33,526 nt of DNA from Lentzea indica (GCF_012184385.1 NZ_VSRL01000080.1:1-33526); one strand, 5' to 3'; counted from the first letter of the stretch, positions 8,518 through 21,466 are shown. Numbers and translations: made by a program. Notes: a model not told the origin generated them from the sequence alone.

Positions 8518-10143
8518 TTGTTCGCAAGGCTGGATCCGGCTCGGCGTGCCGACTCGCTGCGTTCTCTCGCGAGCACGGAGTTCGACGTGCTCGTCGTCGG
8601 AGGTGGTGTGGTCGGCGCGGGTGCCGCTCTCGACGCGGCGTCACGCGGCCTCTCCGTCGCGCTGGTCGAGGCACACGACTGGGCGGCGGGCACGTCGAGC
8701 CGGTCCAGCAAGCTCGTCCACGGCGGGCTGCGGTACCTGGAGCAGCTGGAGTTCAAGCTGGTCCGGGAAGCACTCAAGGAACGCGGGCTCTTGTTGCGCC
8801 GGCTCGCACCGCACCTGGTGCGGCCGGTGCCGTTCCTCTTCCCGTTGAAGAAGCAGTGGGAACGCGCCTACGTCGGTGCTGGCGTGCTGCTGTACGACTC
8901 GATCGGCGGCGCGGGCGCGGTCCCGATGCACCGGCACCTCTCCCGCCAGAAGATGGCCTCGGTCGGTCCGTCGCTCGATTCCGACGCGTTCGCAGGGGCC
9001 ATCCGCTACTACGACGCGCAGATGGACGACGCCCGGCTGGTGGCCACGCTAGTCCGCACCGCCGCTCAGCACGGCGCGACGGTGGTGTCCCGGGCTCGGG
9101 TCACCTCGCTGCTGCGCTCCGGCGGCCGCGTGACGGGTGCCTCGGTGCGTGACGAGCTGACCGGGGTCACCCACGTGGTGCGGGCCAGGCGGGTCATCAG
9201 CGCGACCGGCGTGTGGACCGACTCGCTGAACGAGATGAGCCCAGGCGCTCCGCCGTTCCACGTGCGGATGTCCAAGGGCGTGCACGTTCTGGTCGACCGC
9301 TCGCGGATCCAGCTGGACGGCGGACTGATCACGCGGACAGAGAAGTCCGTGCTGTTCGTGATCCCGTGGGGCGCCTACTGGATCATCGGCACCACGGACA
9401 CTCCCTACTCCGGCGATCCCGCTGCCGTCACCGCCACCTCCGAGGACGTCTCGTACATCCTCGACCACGTCAACGCCGTGCTGCGCGATCGCCTTTCCGT
9501 TGATGACGTCGTGGGTACCTATGCGGGTCTGCGGCCGTTGCTCGACGGAGCGTCCGGTGACACGGCGAAGCTGTCCCGTGAGCACGCGGTGGCGCAGCCG
9601 GAACCTGGGTTCTTCGTGATCGCGGGCGGCAAGTACACGACGTACCGGGTGATGGCCGCCGACGTGGTGAACGCCGCCGTGGCCGGTCTCGGCAAGGTCG
9701 TCGCACCCTCGCTGACCGCCAAACTTCCACTGTGCGGTGCGGTCGGCTATCACGAGCTGTGGGCGGACCGGGCTCGAGTCGCCGCCGAGTCCGGCCTGCC
9801 CACGTCCACTGTGGAGCGTCTGCTGCAGCGCTACGGCTCCGCCGTCTCCGACGTCCTGGCCTTGGTCGCACGGGATCCTTCGCTCGCCTCGCCGGTGGCA
9901 GGCCATCTGGCGGCGGAGATCGTGTACGCGGTCACGCACGAAGGCGCGCTGGACCTGGAGGACGTGCTGGCGCGGCGGACCCGGATCGCGATGGAGCATC
10001 TCGACTTCGGTGCCTCGGTCGCCGGTCAGGTCGCTGATCTCATCGCCGGTCCGCTCGGGTGGTCGCCGGCTGAGCGCGATGCGGCGGTTGACGCTTATCG
10101 GGCTAGCACCGAGTTGACGGCCCAGACGGGAATGTGCCAGTGA
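8518..10143 (+). CDS. glpD: Aerobic glycerol-3-phosphate dehydrogenase
   Basis: The 541-residue FAD enzyme oxidises glycerol 3-phosphate to dihydroxyacetone phosphate and passes electrons to the quinone pool at the membrane surface. The FAD-binding Rossmann motif is near residues 22-50 (DVLVVGGGVVGAGAALDAA). The GlpD signatures SSKLVHGGLRYLEQLEF and GTYAGLRPLL, then GGKYTTYRVMAADVV, follow. A C-terminal helical domain ends the protein. Start is TTG 8518 with GAGGAG upstream, 21 bases after the glpK stop. It completes the glycerol-to-glycolysis route encoded by this operon. Confidence 0.96.
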   Translation: MFARLDPARRADSLRSLASTEFDVLVVGGGVVGAGAALDAASRGLSVALVEAHDWAAGTSSRSSKLVHGGLRYLEQLEFKLVREALKERGLLLRRLAPHLVRPVPFLFPLKKQWERAYVGAGVLLYDSIGGAGAVPMHRHLSRQKMASVGPSLDSDAFAGAIRYYDAQMDDARLVATLVRTAAQHGATVVSRARVTSLLRSGGRVTGASVRDELTGVTHVVRARRVISATGVWTDSLNEMSPGAPPFHVRMSKGVHVLVDRSRIQLDGGLITRTEKSVLFVIPWGAYWIIGTTDTPYSGDPAAVTATSEDVSYILDHVNAVLRDRLSVDDVVGTYAGLRPLLDGASGDTAKLSREHAVAQPEPGFFVIAGGKYTTYRVMAADVVNAAVAGLGKVVAPSLTAKLPLCGAVGYHELWADRARVAAESGLPTSTVERLLQRYGSAVSDVLALVARDPSLASPVAGHLAAEIVYAVTHEGALDLEDVLARRTRIAMEHLDFGASVAGQVADLIAGPLGWSPAERDAAVDAYRASTELTAQTGMCQ

Positions 10144-10144
10144 G

Positions 10145-10455
10145 ATGGACAGCGCTGAGCTGATCGAGAGGTTGCGGCGGGAAGGCGGCTTCCGGCTGCT
10201 CCCGCTGCTGGGGAACACCGGGCAGGTCGCCGGGGTGCACCTGTCCCGGTTCCTCCCAGGTGGGCAGCTCGACGTGATCCAGGCGTGGGACGAGCGCTGG
10301 GCGGCCTACGCCAGGATGCCCGACTCGCTCGACGCCGGGGCGCCGTTCCTGGGACCGCTCGGCAGCATCGTTCGCAGCGGCTCGTTCGCTCGGGTGGTCG
10401 CTCCGCTGCTGCCGCTGCAATCCGGGATCGCCGGTGGTGCCGGGCACGGTGAGGG

Positions 10456-10459
<4 letters not shown>
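10145..10459 (+). CDS. Small conserved-looking protein of unknown function at the end of the glp operon
   Basis: The gene encodes 104 residues starting one base after the glpD stop, so it is probably translationally coupled. The N-terminal 60 residues look like a compact soluble domain ([19 protein letters not shown]). The C-terminal part is Gly/Leu rich and low in complexity. I recognise no family and no catalytic motif. The Streptomyces gyl operon also ends in an uncharacterised gene (gylX), and this occupies the same place, but homology cannot be judged by eye. Its TAA overlaps the stop of the convergent amine oxidase gene. No terminator hairpin is visible between them. Confidence 0.6.
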
Positions 10460-14198
<3,739 letters not shown>

Positions 14199-14217
14199 CG
14201 ACCGTCCTGTGTGGACG

Positions 14218-14696
14218 TCAGAACTTCGGCAGCACGCACATGGCGTCGAGGCCCAGCACGCGGTTCAGCCTGCCGAACGCGAGCCACGCCCCGATGCTCA
14301 TGCTCAGCTCCACGATCTCCACCTGGCTGTAGTGCGCGGCCATCCGGGACCAGAACTCCTCGTCGAGACCGTGGTGATCCAGTGCGTACCGCTCGGCGTA
14401 CTCCGCGGCCAGCCTGGCGCGGTCGTCGAAAGCGTCGGTGGTGCGCCACTGGGTCACCGCGTCGAGGAAGTCGTCCTCGACCTTCTGGCCGTCCCGTTCT
14501 GTGCGCCAGTCCAGGCAGAACAGGCATCCGTTGATCTGCGCGATCCGCAGCCGCGCGGCCTCGAACTCCCGCAGCCCCAACGTGGTGTGCTGGTACACGG
14601 CCAGCGAGAGGCCGGCGGCGGCGACACCGATGCCGGGCACCATCTCGCCCCACACGTACCCGATCGGTCCTTGCCCTCGGGGATGTCGATGTTCAT
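14218..14696 (-). pseudogene. Carboxymuconolactone decarboxylase / AhpD-like protein, frameshifted near its N-terminus
   Basis: The family is a small all-helical fold using a CxxC pair for disulfide or peroxidase chemistry. The core EFEAARLRIAQINGCLFCLDW shows the CxxC; the usual His after it is Trp here. The start ATG 14696 has a strong AAGGAG and reads MNIDIPEGKD. At about 14666-14667 one C is missing, so the start frame leaves the family sequence while the next frame continues PIGYVWGEMVPG to a stop at 14218. Restoring it gives 159 residues. The ATG overlaps the stop of the upstream gene (ATGA), so the two are translationally coupled. Either a true mutation or a sequencing error is possible. 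Confidence 0.8.
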
Positions 14697-15772
14697 CGCG
14701 GGCTCCTTCCGAGCTTTCCTGCGACGGGTCGCAACGGGACGTCGAGCGCGTCGTAGAGTCCGGGTTCCGCGTCGGCCAGCCAGTCGATGGCGTTGACGAT
14801 GCGGCCGACCGCGGTCGCATTGCCGCCGGCCGAACGGTTCTCGCCCTCGTCGGTCGCCTCGATGGAGACCTCGATGCGCGGCCGGCCTTCGATGATCACC
14901 TTGTGCGCCCCGTCGCCGGAGGGCGGCATCGGCCAGTCTGTCGCGCACGACGCGTGGATGCGCGTCACGTGCTCGATGACGATCAGCGGTTCGCCGCCGA
15001 CGATTCCCTGGACCTCGAACCGGATCGCGCCCTGAGTGCCTGCCTCGAACTCGCCCATGGTCCTCGTGGTCACCGTGGTGTCGAGCGCGCGCCTGTCGAC
15101 GGTCTCGCGGATCTCGTCGAGCTCGACACCCAGCGCCCTGGCCATCAGCCGGATCTGCCCGCCCCACACCATGGTCGGCACCGTCGGCATGAGCATCGGC
15201 GCCTGGTAGTCCAGCGGCTGCCCGAAACCGATCAGCCACCGCACCGCGTCGGGCTGGTCGTAGGTGGAGTAGTCGAAGATCTCCTGGCAGCGGACCGCGT
15301 CGATCCGGCTGCCCAAGCCGCTGATCATCAACGGCAGCACGTCGTTGCCCCAGCCGGGATCGACGCCGGAGACGAAGAGCGACCCTCCGCCCCCCGCGAT
15401 GGCCGCTAGAACCGGTTCCCGCAACTCCGGCGGAGCGCTGCGGTGGTCGTAGAGCGCGTACAGCGACGGCGTGACGACCACCGCGCCTGCCCTGATCGCC
15501 TTGGTGATGTCGGCGAGCGCGTCGTCCGGCCTGATGTCGCCGGACGCCGCGTACACCACGGCGCGCGGACTCGCGGCCAGCACCGCGTCGATGTCGTTCG
15601 TCGCCACGATCCCGAGTTCGTGGTCCAGCCCGGCGAGATCACCCGCGTCGCGGCCGACCTTCTCGGGGTTGTGGACGACCACGGCCGTCAGTTTCAGCGC
15701 CGGATGGGCCTCGACGGCACGAATGGCCGCACGGCCGACGTTTCCCGTACCCCACACCACTGTGGCGATCAT
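14693..15772 (-). CDS. Dihydrodipicolinate-reductase-like / 2,4-diaminopentanoate-dehydrogenase-like oxidoreductase
   Basis: The gene encodes 359 residues. The N-terminus is a Rossmann domain (MIATVVWGTGNVGRAAIRAV) like that of DapB. The C-terminal half matches the amine-dehydrogenase-like domain seen in many mycobacterial and rhodococcal proteins (SGVDPGWGNDVLPLMISGLG, CQEIFDYSTYDQPDAVRWL). The family reduces or oxidises C-N or C=O bonds with NAD(P)H; the real substrate is unknown. A perfect KstR-type palindrome lies 14 bases upstream of ATG 15772, which ties the gene and its coupled CMD-family partner to sterol metabolism. The stop overlaps the partner's start (ATGA). Confidence 0.82.
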   Translation of the reverse strand: MIATVVWGTGNVGRAAIRAVEAHPALKLTAVVVHNPEKVGRDAGDLAGLDHELGIVATNDIDAVLAASPRAVVYAASGDIRPDDALADITKAIRAGAVVVTPSLYALYDHRSAPPELREPVLAAIAGGGGSLFVSGVDPGWGNDVLPLMISGLGSRIDAVRCQEIFDYSTYDQPDAVRWLIGFGQPLDYQAPMLMPTVPTMVWGGQIRLMARALGVELDEIRETVDRRALDTTVTTRTMGEFEAGTQGAIRFEVQGIVGGEPLIVIEHVTRIHASCATDWPMPPSGDGAHKVIIEGRPRIEVSIEATDEGENRSAGGNATAVGRIVNAIDWLADAEPGLYDALDVPLRPVAGKLGRSPR

Positions 15773-15785
15773 GCCTGCAGATTAC

Positions 15786-15801
15786 CTAGAACACGTTCTA
15801 G
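15786..15801. promoter_or_regulatory. KstR-type operator
   Basis: CTAGAACACGTTCTAG is a perfect inverted repeat (7-base arms, 2-base centre) and matches the KstR consensus TNNAACNNGTTNNA. KstR is the TetR repressor of cholesterol catabolism in mycobacteria and rhodococci, released by a steroid-CoA. The site sits 14 bases upstream of ATG 15772, a position suited to repression of the dehydrogenase/CMD operon. No kstR gene lies in this window. Confidence 0.75.
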
Positions 15802-15862
15802 TTGTACAGCGCCTGTCCGGCGAAAACGGTTGCAGTTACCGTGTTTGACAAACCTGCGGCGT

Positions 15863-16612
15863 TCATTCCACTTTGGACGAGGAAGACGCATGTGTCAGGA
15901 ACCGCTCCAGCACCGCGTTGAACTCCGGCGCCTCCGGCACGAGGTGGCCGCGGCCGGGGCACACGGCCCGTTCCGCACCGGTCTCGCGGGCGATCGTGTC
16001 GCAGATGATCTCCTGCACCTCGCTGTGACCGCCGGAGACCACGAGGACCGGGAACCCCGCGTCGCGCAACGCGGACAGGGGTGGCTCGGCGTCGTCCGGC
16101 GGGCGGGCGTCCAGCAGTTGCCGCATGCCCTTGAGCAACGTCTCGTGCGGCTCGTCAGGCACCTCGACCGGCACGCCCGCGATGGTGAAGAAACGCCGCA
16201 AGCCCTCCACCGGGTCCAGGCCGGACTCGACCAGCGCGCGGACGGCGGTGGCGTAGTCGTCGACCACGGGAACTCCGCGCGCCACCCTTGTGGACGGCGG
16301 TTCGACGATGGTCAGCGACAACACGTGTTCCGGCCGGAGGGCCGCCGCGTACATGGAGACGATGGCACCGTACGACAGCCCGACGAGGTGACTCGGCTCA
16401 TCGAGCAACTGGTCGGCGACGAGCGCGGCCTCCGGTTCGAAGTCCTGCCGCGCGGGCGGAGACTGGCCGTGGCCCGGCCGGTCAGGGGCGAGCAGGGTCC
16501 ACCGTTCGGTGAGCGGCCGCTGGGCCCGCCACGCCTCCCGGCCGCCGAGCACGGCGCCGTGCACCAGCACCACGCGCGGACCCCGGCCCCATCGGTGAAC
16601 GTGCAATCGCAT
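15863..16612 (-). CDS. Alpha/beta-hydrolase
   Basis: The gene encodes 249 residues with a canonical hydrolase fold. The oxyanion region is VVLVHGAVLGG (residues 14-24), and DRPGHGQSPP follows strand 4. The nucleophile elbow is GLSYG with Ser80, and the catalytic His is in GRGHLVPEAPEFN near residue 225. Substrate is not predictable from sequence; lipase, esterase and C-C hydrolase activities all occur in the family. It begins 18 bases after the dinB stop on the same strand and may be read through from it. No signal peptide is seen. Confidence 0.88.
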   Translation of the reverse strand: MRLHVHRWGRGPRVVLVHGAVLGGREAWRAQRPLTERWTLLAPDRPGHGQSPPARQDFEPEAALVADQLLDEPSHLVGLSYGAIVSMYAAALRPEHVLSLTIVEPPSTRVARGVPVVDDYATAVRALVESGLDPVEGLRRFFTIAGVPVEVPDEPHETLLKGMRQLLDARPPDDAEPPLSALRDAGFPVLVVSGGHSEVQEIICDTIARETGAERAVCPGRGHLVPEAPEFNAVLERFLTHASSSSKVE

Positions 16613-16630
16613 GATCCGAGCGTATGGGGT

Positions 16631-17821
16631 TCAGTCCGGTAGGAGCGGTACCGAGATTCCAGGGTCGCGGCCGAGCAGTGCCGCCCGTGTCACCGACGAA
16701 CCGCCGAAGCGGTCTCGCACGCTGTCCAGTGCGGCGTCGAGCGCGCCCGGTGCGTGCTCCTCGAACGGCAGCGTCATCTGCATCGGTGTGTCGTTCTGGA
16801 GGTTGGTGAGGGATACGCCCAGCAACGTGATGCCGCGGCTCTCGATCAGGGGCATCGCGGTGTCGAGAAGCTGTTTCGCTGCCGTCAGCAGCACCTCGGT
16901 CTCCGTCGTCGGATGCCGCAACGTGTGTGAGCGGGTCGCCCGCGTGAAGTCGGCGAAACGCAAGCGCAGCACCACGGTCCGGCAGGCGCGGTGTGCGGTG
17001 CGCAGGCGCCGCGAGATGCCGTCGATGAGTGAGGCGAGGATGGCTTCCAGGTCTTCGTGCGTTCGTTCCCTGCGGCCCAACGCCCGTTGCGAGCCGATCG
17101 AGCGACGGCGCCGTCCGGTTTGGACCGGGCGCGGATCGTGGTTGTGCGCCAACGCGTGCAGGTGCCGGCCCGCCGCTCTGCCGAGGATCGAAACGAGGTC
17201 GTTCTCGTCCAGCCCGGCGACCTGGCCGACGGTCCGGATGCCGAGGGTGTGCAGCTTGGCCGCGGTGACCTCGCCGACGCCCCACAGCCGTTCGACCGGC
17301 AGCGGGTGCAGGAACTCGAGCTCGCTGTCGGCGGGGACGACCAGCAGGCCGTCCGGCTTCGCGACCCCGCTGGCGACCTTGGCCAGGAACTTCGTCCTCG
17401 CCACCCCGACGGTGATCGGCAGGCCGACCTGCTCCAGCACCCGGATGCGCAGCCGTGCCGCGATCACCTCCGGCGGCCCCGCGATCCGGTGCAGGCCGCC
17501 GACGTCCAGGAACGCCTCGTCGATCGACAGCCCCTCGACCAGCGGCGTCGTGTCGCGGAACACCTCGAACACCGCCTTGCTCGCGGCGGAGTAAGCCGAC
17601 ATCCGCGGTGGCACGACGATCGCGTTCGGACACAGTTTCAGCGCCCGCGCGCCACCCATCGCGGTGCGCACCCCGAAAGCCTTGGCCTCGTAGCTCGCGG
17701 CCAGCACCACGCCGCCACCCACGATCACCGGGTGGCCACGCAGGCGCGGGTCGTCCCGCTGCTCGACGGACGCGTAGAACGCGTCCAGGTCGGCGTGCAG
17801 GATCGGGGTGCTCACGAACAC
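16631..17821 (-). CDS. dinB: DNA polymerase IV (Y-family translesion polymerase)
   Basis: The 396-residue polymerase inserts nucleotides opposite damaged bases with low fidelity. The catalytic acidic residues are in ILHADLDAFYASVEQRDDP near the N-terminus and SIDEAFLDVGG near residue 100. Helix-hairpin-helix elements (VERLWGVGEVTAAKLHTLGI) and a little-finger domain after residue 240 complete the fold. The C-terminus has QMTLPFEE, resembling the beta-clamp binding motif (QxxLPF). The start may be GTG 17821 or GTG 17815. A LexA box covers this start, so SOS induction is expected. Confidence 0.95.
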   Translation of the reverse strand: MFVSTPILHADLDAFYASVEQRDDPRLRGHPVIVGGGVVLAASYEAKAFGVRTAMGGARALKLCPNAIVVPPRMSAYSAASKAVFEVFRDTTPLVEGLSIDEAFLDVGGLHRIAGPPEVIAARLRIRVLEQVGLPITVGVARTKFLAKVASGVAKPDGLLVVPADSELEFLHPLPVERLWGVGEVTAAKLHTLGIRTVGQVAGLDENDLVSILGRAAGRHLHALAHNHDPRPVQTGRRRRSIGSQRALGRRERTHEDLEAILASLIDGISRRLRTAHRACRTVVLRLRFADFTRATRSHTLRHPTTETEVLLTAAKQLLDTAMPLIESRGITLLGVSLTNLQNDTPMQMTLPFEEHAPGALDAALDSVRDRFGGSSVTRAALLGRDPGISVPLLPD

Positions 17822-17828
17822 ATGTTCG
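17815..17828. promoter_or_regulatory. LexA (SOS) box overlapping the dinB start
   Basis: CGAACACATGTTCG is an exact palindrome fitting the actinobacterial/Bacillus LexA consensus CGAACN4GTTCG. It covers both candidate dinB start codons (17821 and 17815). Repression at this place would block transcription or early elongation. LexA control is inferred from the motif. Confidence 0.75.
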
Positions 17829-17870
17829 CATCCGTCACCCGTTCAGAACAGTGCCGTCAGGACGGTGTTG

Positions 17871-18845
17871 TCAGGACATGAGCGCGCGGGCGATCGGCCA
17901 GGCGCCGGGTGAGGTGTTGGAGAGCACGGTGATGGTGGTGCCGGTGTGCGGGTCGTGTGTGGACTTGAACGACGCGCCGGCGTCGTACCCGGCCAGGATC
18001 ACGGTGTCGCTGGTCTGGTGCAGCCAGAAACCGAGGCCGTAGCGGAGGGACTCCTCTGGCACGTCGTGGCGCGGCCTGACCACTTCCTCGACGTCGTCCA
18101 CGATGGCGCCGGCGAAGAGCGCGCGCCAGAACGTGGACATGTCGCCCGCCGTGGTGTGGATGCCGCCGTCGCCGGTCGCGAGCACGGGCAGGTGGAAGAC
18201 GTTGGAGCGGTCGAGCCCGTCGAGATAGCCCACGGCCGCGTCGGCGGGCAGTTCGTCGGAGCGCAGGAAGTCGGTCCTGGTCATGCCGGCCGGGCGGAGC
18301 ACGCGTTCCCGCACGAGGTCGTGGTAGGCGGTGCCGCTGACCCGTTCCGCCAGCAGGGAGAGGACCACGTAGCCGCCGTTGCAGTAGCCGAACCGTTCGC
18401 CGGCCTTGAACTTGGTGGGAATCCCGTCCAGCAACGGCAGGAAAGCCTCGGTGGTGGTCAGGACGTGTGCCGCGCCGATGACGTAGTCGTTGGCCTCCCA
18501 GTCGCCTTCTTCGTCGAGGTAATCGCCGATGCCGGACGTGTGGGTGAGCAGGTGTTCGACGGTGACGTCGTCGGCGATGAGCGGAAGGTCCTCGCCGAGC
18601 AGGGATCGCGCGGTGGTGTCCAGCGTCAGCTTGCCGTCCCGCACCAGCGAGAGCACGGTCAGGGCGGTGAAACCCTTGCCGCCGCTGGCGATGCCGAACC
18701 TGGTGTCCACCGTGTTGGGCACGCGGTAGGCGCGGTTGGCGAGCCCGTAGGCCTTCGCGAACTCGATCTCGCCGGCGTGGTCGATCTGAACCACGCCGGA
18801 GAAGCCGGTTCCCTCGGCGATTTTGTCAACGTCCTCCAGCGGCAT
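17871..18845 (-). CDS. Serine hydrolase of the beta-lactamase / penicillin-binding fold
   Basis: The gene encodes 324 residues of the class C beta-lactamase-related family, which includes esterases, D-aminopeptidases and carboxypeptidases. The catalytic SxxK is S54-GG-K57 (FGIASGGKGFTAL), the YxN motif is Y154-C-N156, and LLTHTSGIGDYL near residue 100 is a family signature. The third motif (KTG/HxG) appears as AGYDAGASF. No signal peptide is seen, unlike many relatives, so it is probably cytoplasmic or the start is misplaced. ATG 18845 gives a sensible N-terminus. True beta-lactam hydrolysis is unlikely to be its main job. Confidence 0.88.
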   Translation of the reverse strand: MPLEDVDKIAEGTGFSGVVQIDHAGEIEFAKAYGLANRAYRVPNTVDTRFGIASGGKGFTALTVLSLVRDGKLTLDTTARSLLGEDLPLIADDVTVEHLLTHTSGIGDYLDEEGDWEANDYVIGAAHVLTTTEAFLPLLDGIPTKFKAGERFGYCNGGYVVLSLLAERVSGTAYHDLVRERVLRPAGMTRTDFLRSDELPADAAVGYLDGLDRSNVFHLPVLATGDGGIHTTAGDMSTFWRALFAGAIVDDVEEVVRPRHDVPEESLRYGLGFWLHQTSDTVILAGYDAGASFKSTHDPHTGTTITVLSNTSPGAWPIARALMS

Positions 18846-18995
18846 GGGCGCAGGGTAGACCCGCTTCTTCCGGGTGCCGAAGCGGATTTTCCGCTGAGCG
18901 GACCGGCAGCAGGGGCGGGATGCTTGACAACCAAACCGCCGGGCATCCCGTTCCCAGAGTGCTGGGATTGTTCACAGACGTGAGAGGACCCCGGG

Positions 18996-20582
18996 TTGTC
19001 GCTCGCCACGATCGAGTCGCCACGCACCGTCGAAGTGCACACCGGCGAACTGCCGCCGGTTGCGCGCCGCCGGGGGTTGTTCGCGCTGGTCGTGGTCGTG
19101 CTCCTGGCCCAGATGGCGATCGCGATGATCACGACGGCCGTCCAGCAGACACCGACGATCGACGAGCCGGTCTACGTGAGCGCGGCGGTCGTCCAGCTGG
19201 AGCAGCACAGCCTCCGGTACAACCCGGAGCACCCTCCGCTCGGCAAGCTGATCATGGCGACGGGGCTGGCGTTCGCCGACGTGCGTCTCGATCCGAACTT
19301 CGCCGGCGACCAGACGGAGCTCGGCCGGCACGTCCTGTACGAGTCGGGCAACGATCCCGGACGGTTGCTGCTGCTGGCCAGGCTTCCGATGATCGTGCTG
19401 ACGCTGTTGTTCGGGCTCGTCGTCCTCCAGTTCGCCCGTGACCTCACAGGCAGGGCGGGCGGGCTGGTGGCGCTGGCCCTCTACGCGTTCTCGCCCGACC
19501 TCATCGCGCACGGATCGCTGGCGACGCTCGACGTACCGGCGGCCGGTTTCCTGCTGACGTCGGTCTGGATGCTGTGGCGCGCCCGTAACAACGCGATCTA
19601 CCTCCCGTTGGCGGCACTTGCCCTCGGCGCGGCCCTCGCCACGAAGATGAACACCCTGGCTGCGGTTCCGGTGCTGCTGGTGCTGGCCGCACTGTCCACT
19701 CGGCACCGCACGCGCAACCTCGTCACCATGACACTGATCGCGGTCGCCGTGGTGTGGGTGTCGTACCTCGCCGTGGATCCGTTGCTGCGCTGGGAAACGC
19801 CACCGAACCTGCCGGCCGCGTTCGTCGACTGGCTGCCGTTCCCCGAGCCGTACCGGGACGGGATGCGCGTGCAGTTCGGCTTCGAGAACCGGGTGTGGGG
19901 CGGTTACCTGTTCGGCACGCACTACGAAGGTTCGCGCTGGTACTACCTGCCGGCCGCGCTGCTTGTGAAGACGCCGCTGGGCGCGCTCGTGCTGTGGCTG
20001 GCCGGAGTCGTCGTCCTCGTCACCAGGCTGCGCACGGCGGCGCCTTACGTCCTCGCTCCCACGGCCGTGCTGCTCGCCGCGGCCATGAGCGGCAGCCGCG
20101 ACCTCGGCGTCCGGTACGCGATCTTCGTGCCCATGTTCCTGGCGGTCGCGGCTGCCGCTGTGGTGCTCGTACGCCGCCGGTGGACTGTGGCCGCGGCCGG
20201 ACTGGTCGCGGTCAGTTCGCTGCTCGCGTTCCCCTACTACCTGCCGTACTCCAACGAGGCGTTCGGCGGGCCAGCGAAGACCCATCTGCACCTGCACGAC
20301 TCGAACGTCGACTGGGGACAGGACCTCGGCCGGCTGGCGGACCGCCTGAAGCGGTACCCGGACGAGCGAACCTGGCTCGTCTACAAGGGAAGCGGAGTGC
20401 CGGAGCACTACGGGATCGACGCGGCCGACCCGCGAACCGTGCCACCGGACCAGGTGCGCGGGCTGCTCGTCGTGTCGGACTCCGCCATCGCCAAGGCCGA
20501 CGAACGACTCCGGGCACTGATCAGGACCAGCACACCGATCGACGAGGTCGGCCACTCGATCACGATCTTCCGCAGGCCGTAG
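18996..20582 (+). CDS. GT-C-fold membrane glycosyltransferase (ArnT/PMT-like)
   Basis: The gene encodes 528 residues with about ten membrane segments. The first extracytoplasmic loop carries the acidic motif TPTIDEPVYVSAA and RYNPEHPPLGKL, typical of lipid-linked-sugar transferases of the GT39/GT83 type. The C-terminal soluble part has DSNVDWGQDLGRLAD, also common in this group. Such enzymes transfer a sugar from a polyprenyl-phosphate donor outside the membrane; acceptor and sugar are unknown here. TTG 18996 is preceded by GAGAGGA at seven bases. It is a single gene converging on an SDR gene. Confidence 0.87.
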   Translation: MSLATIESPRTVEVHTGELPPVARRRGLFALVVVVLLAQMAIAMITTAVQQTPTIDEPVYVSAAVVQLEQHSLRYNPEHPPLGKLIMATGLAFADVRLDPNFAGDQTELGRHVLYESGNDPGRLLLLARLPMIVLTLLFGLVVLQFARDLTGRAGGLVALALYAFSPDLIAHGSLATLDVPAAGFLLTSVWMLWRARNNAIYLPLAALALGAALATKMNTLAAVPVLLVLAALSTRHRTRNLVTMTLIAVAVVWVSYLAVDPLLRWETPPNLPAAFVDWLPFPEPYRDGMRVQFGFENRVWGGYLFGTHYEGSRWYYLPAALLVKTPLGALVLWLAGVVVLVTRLRTAAPYVLAPTAVLLAAAMSGSRDLGVRYAIFVPMFLAVAAAAVVLVRRRWTVAAAGLVAVSSLLAFPYYLPYSNEAFGGPAKTHLHLHDSNVDWGQDLGRLADRLKRYPDERTWLVYKGSGVPEHYGIDAADPRTVPPDQVRGLLVVSDSAIAKADERLRALIRTSTPIDEVGHSITIFRRP

Positions 20583-20584
20583 AG

Positions 20585-21466
20585 CTACCGGCCGAGGGCC
20601 TCGTCCAGGTCGAGACCGGTCAGTTCACTGCTCTTCTCCCACAGCACCGCGGCGGTGCCGGGGTCGGTCATGTGTGCGTGCGGTCGTTCCAGATGGGGCT
20701 TTCCACGCAGCCCGAACTGGCGCGGGCCCCAGAGCTGCCCGCCTTCGACGTCGGGATCCAGCACAGCTCGTACAGCGGGACGGGCGCCGGCGTCCTTGCC
20801 GTGCAACAACACGCCAGCGAGCCGTGTGGAGGCCGGTCGCGTGTGGACCCCAGGCCGGGCGGGGGTCAGGGAGTCCAGGGCTCCGCCGGGATGGACGACG
20901 ATGCTCATCGCACTGCTGCCCGCGGCACGCAGACGGCGGTCTAGCTCGAAACCGAAGCTCATCTGAGCCAGTTTGGAGCGTCCGTAGGTCCGTTTCGGGT
21001 CGTAGGAGCCGGTGGACTGCAGGTCGTCGAGGTCGAGGCGTTCGGAGCGCGCGGCGAAGCTGCCCACCGTGATGACGCGGGCACCGTCGAGCAGCGGAGC
21101 CAGCCAGCAGGTGAGCGCGAAGTGCCCGAGGTGGTTGGTGGCGAACATCAGCTCGTGGCCGTCGACGCTCTCGCGCCGGTCTGGAGCATCCAGCGCGATG
21201 CCCGCGTTGAACACGACGGCGTCGAGGCCGGTTTCGAGACTGTCCACAGAGGACTTCAACGACGACAGGTCCCCGAGGTCCAGCGGCATGTGGCGGATGA
21301 CGGCGCCGGGCACGCGGGCACGGATCGCGTCGGCTGCTGCTCCGGCCTTGGTCCTGGAGCGGCTGCCGAGCACGACGGTGGCCCCTGCCTCGGCGAGCTG
21401 TTCGGCGGTGAAGTAGCCGATGCCGGCGTTGCCGCCGGTGACGAGAACGTTCACAGGCCGGGCCAT
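20585..21466 (-). CDS. Short-chain dehydrogenase/reductase
   Basis: The 293-residue protein has the SDR cofactor motif TGGNAGIGYFTAEQLAE at residues 10-26, the NAG motif (VVFNAGIAL), and the catalytic YGRSK (Tyr and Lys four apart), plus TNHLGHF. This pattern matches the retinol-dehydrogenase/WWOX-like atypical SDRs, which use NADP(H). The substrate is unknown. The start overlaps the upstream TetR gene by 16 bases, so the regulator and enzyme form one unit and the TetR protein likely controls it. Confidence 0.88.
   Translation of the reverse strand: MARPVNVLVTGGNAGIGYFTAEQLAEAGATVVLGSRSRTKAGAAADAIRARVPGAVIRHMPLDLGDLSSLKSSVDSLETGLDAVVFNAGIALDAPDRRESVDGHELMFATNHLGHFALTCWLAPLLDGARVITVGSFAARSERLDLDDLQSTGSYDPKRTYGRSKLAQMSFGFELDRRLRAAGSSAMSIVVHPGGALDSLTPARPGVHTRPASTRLAGVLLHGKDAGARPAVRAVLDPDVEGGQLWGPRQFGLRGKPHLERPHAHMTDPGTAAVLWEKSSELTGLDLDEALGR

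Noticed and set aside
14203..14217. Small hairpin CGTCC-TGTGT-GGACG between two convergent genes
   Set aside because: A five-base stem without a T tract is too weak to call a terminator in DNA of this composition.
18924..18960. TTGACA at 18924-18929 as promoter of the glycosyltransferase
   Set aside because: No -10 element lies 16-18 bases downstream. The rest of the 18846-18995 gap shows nothing else.
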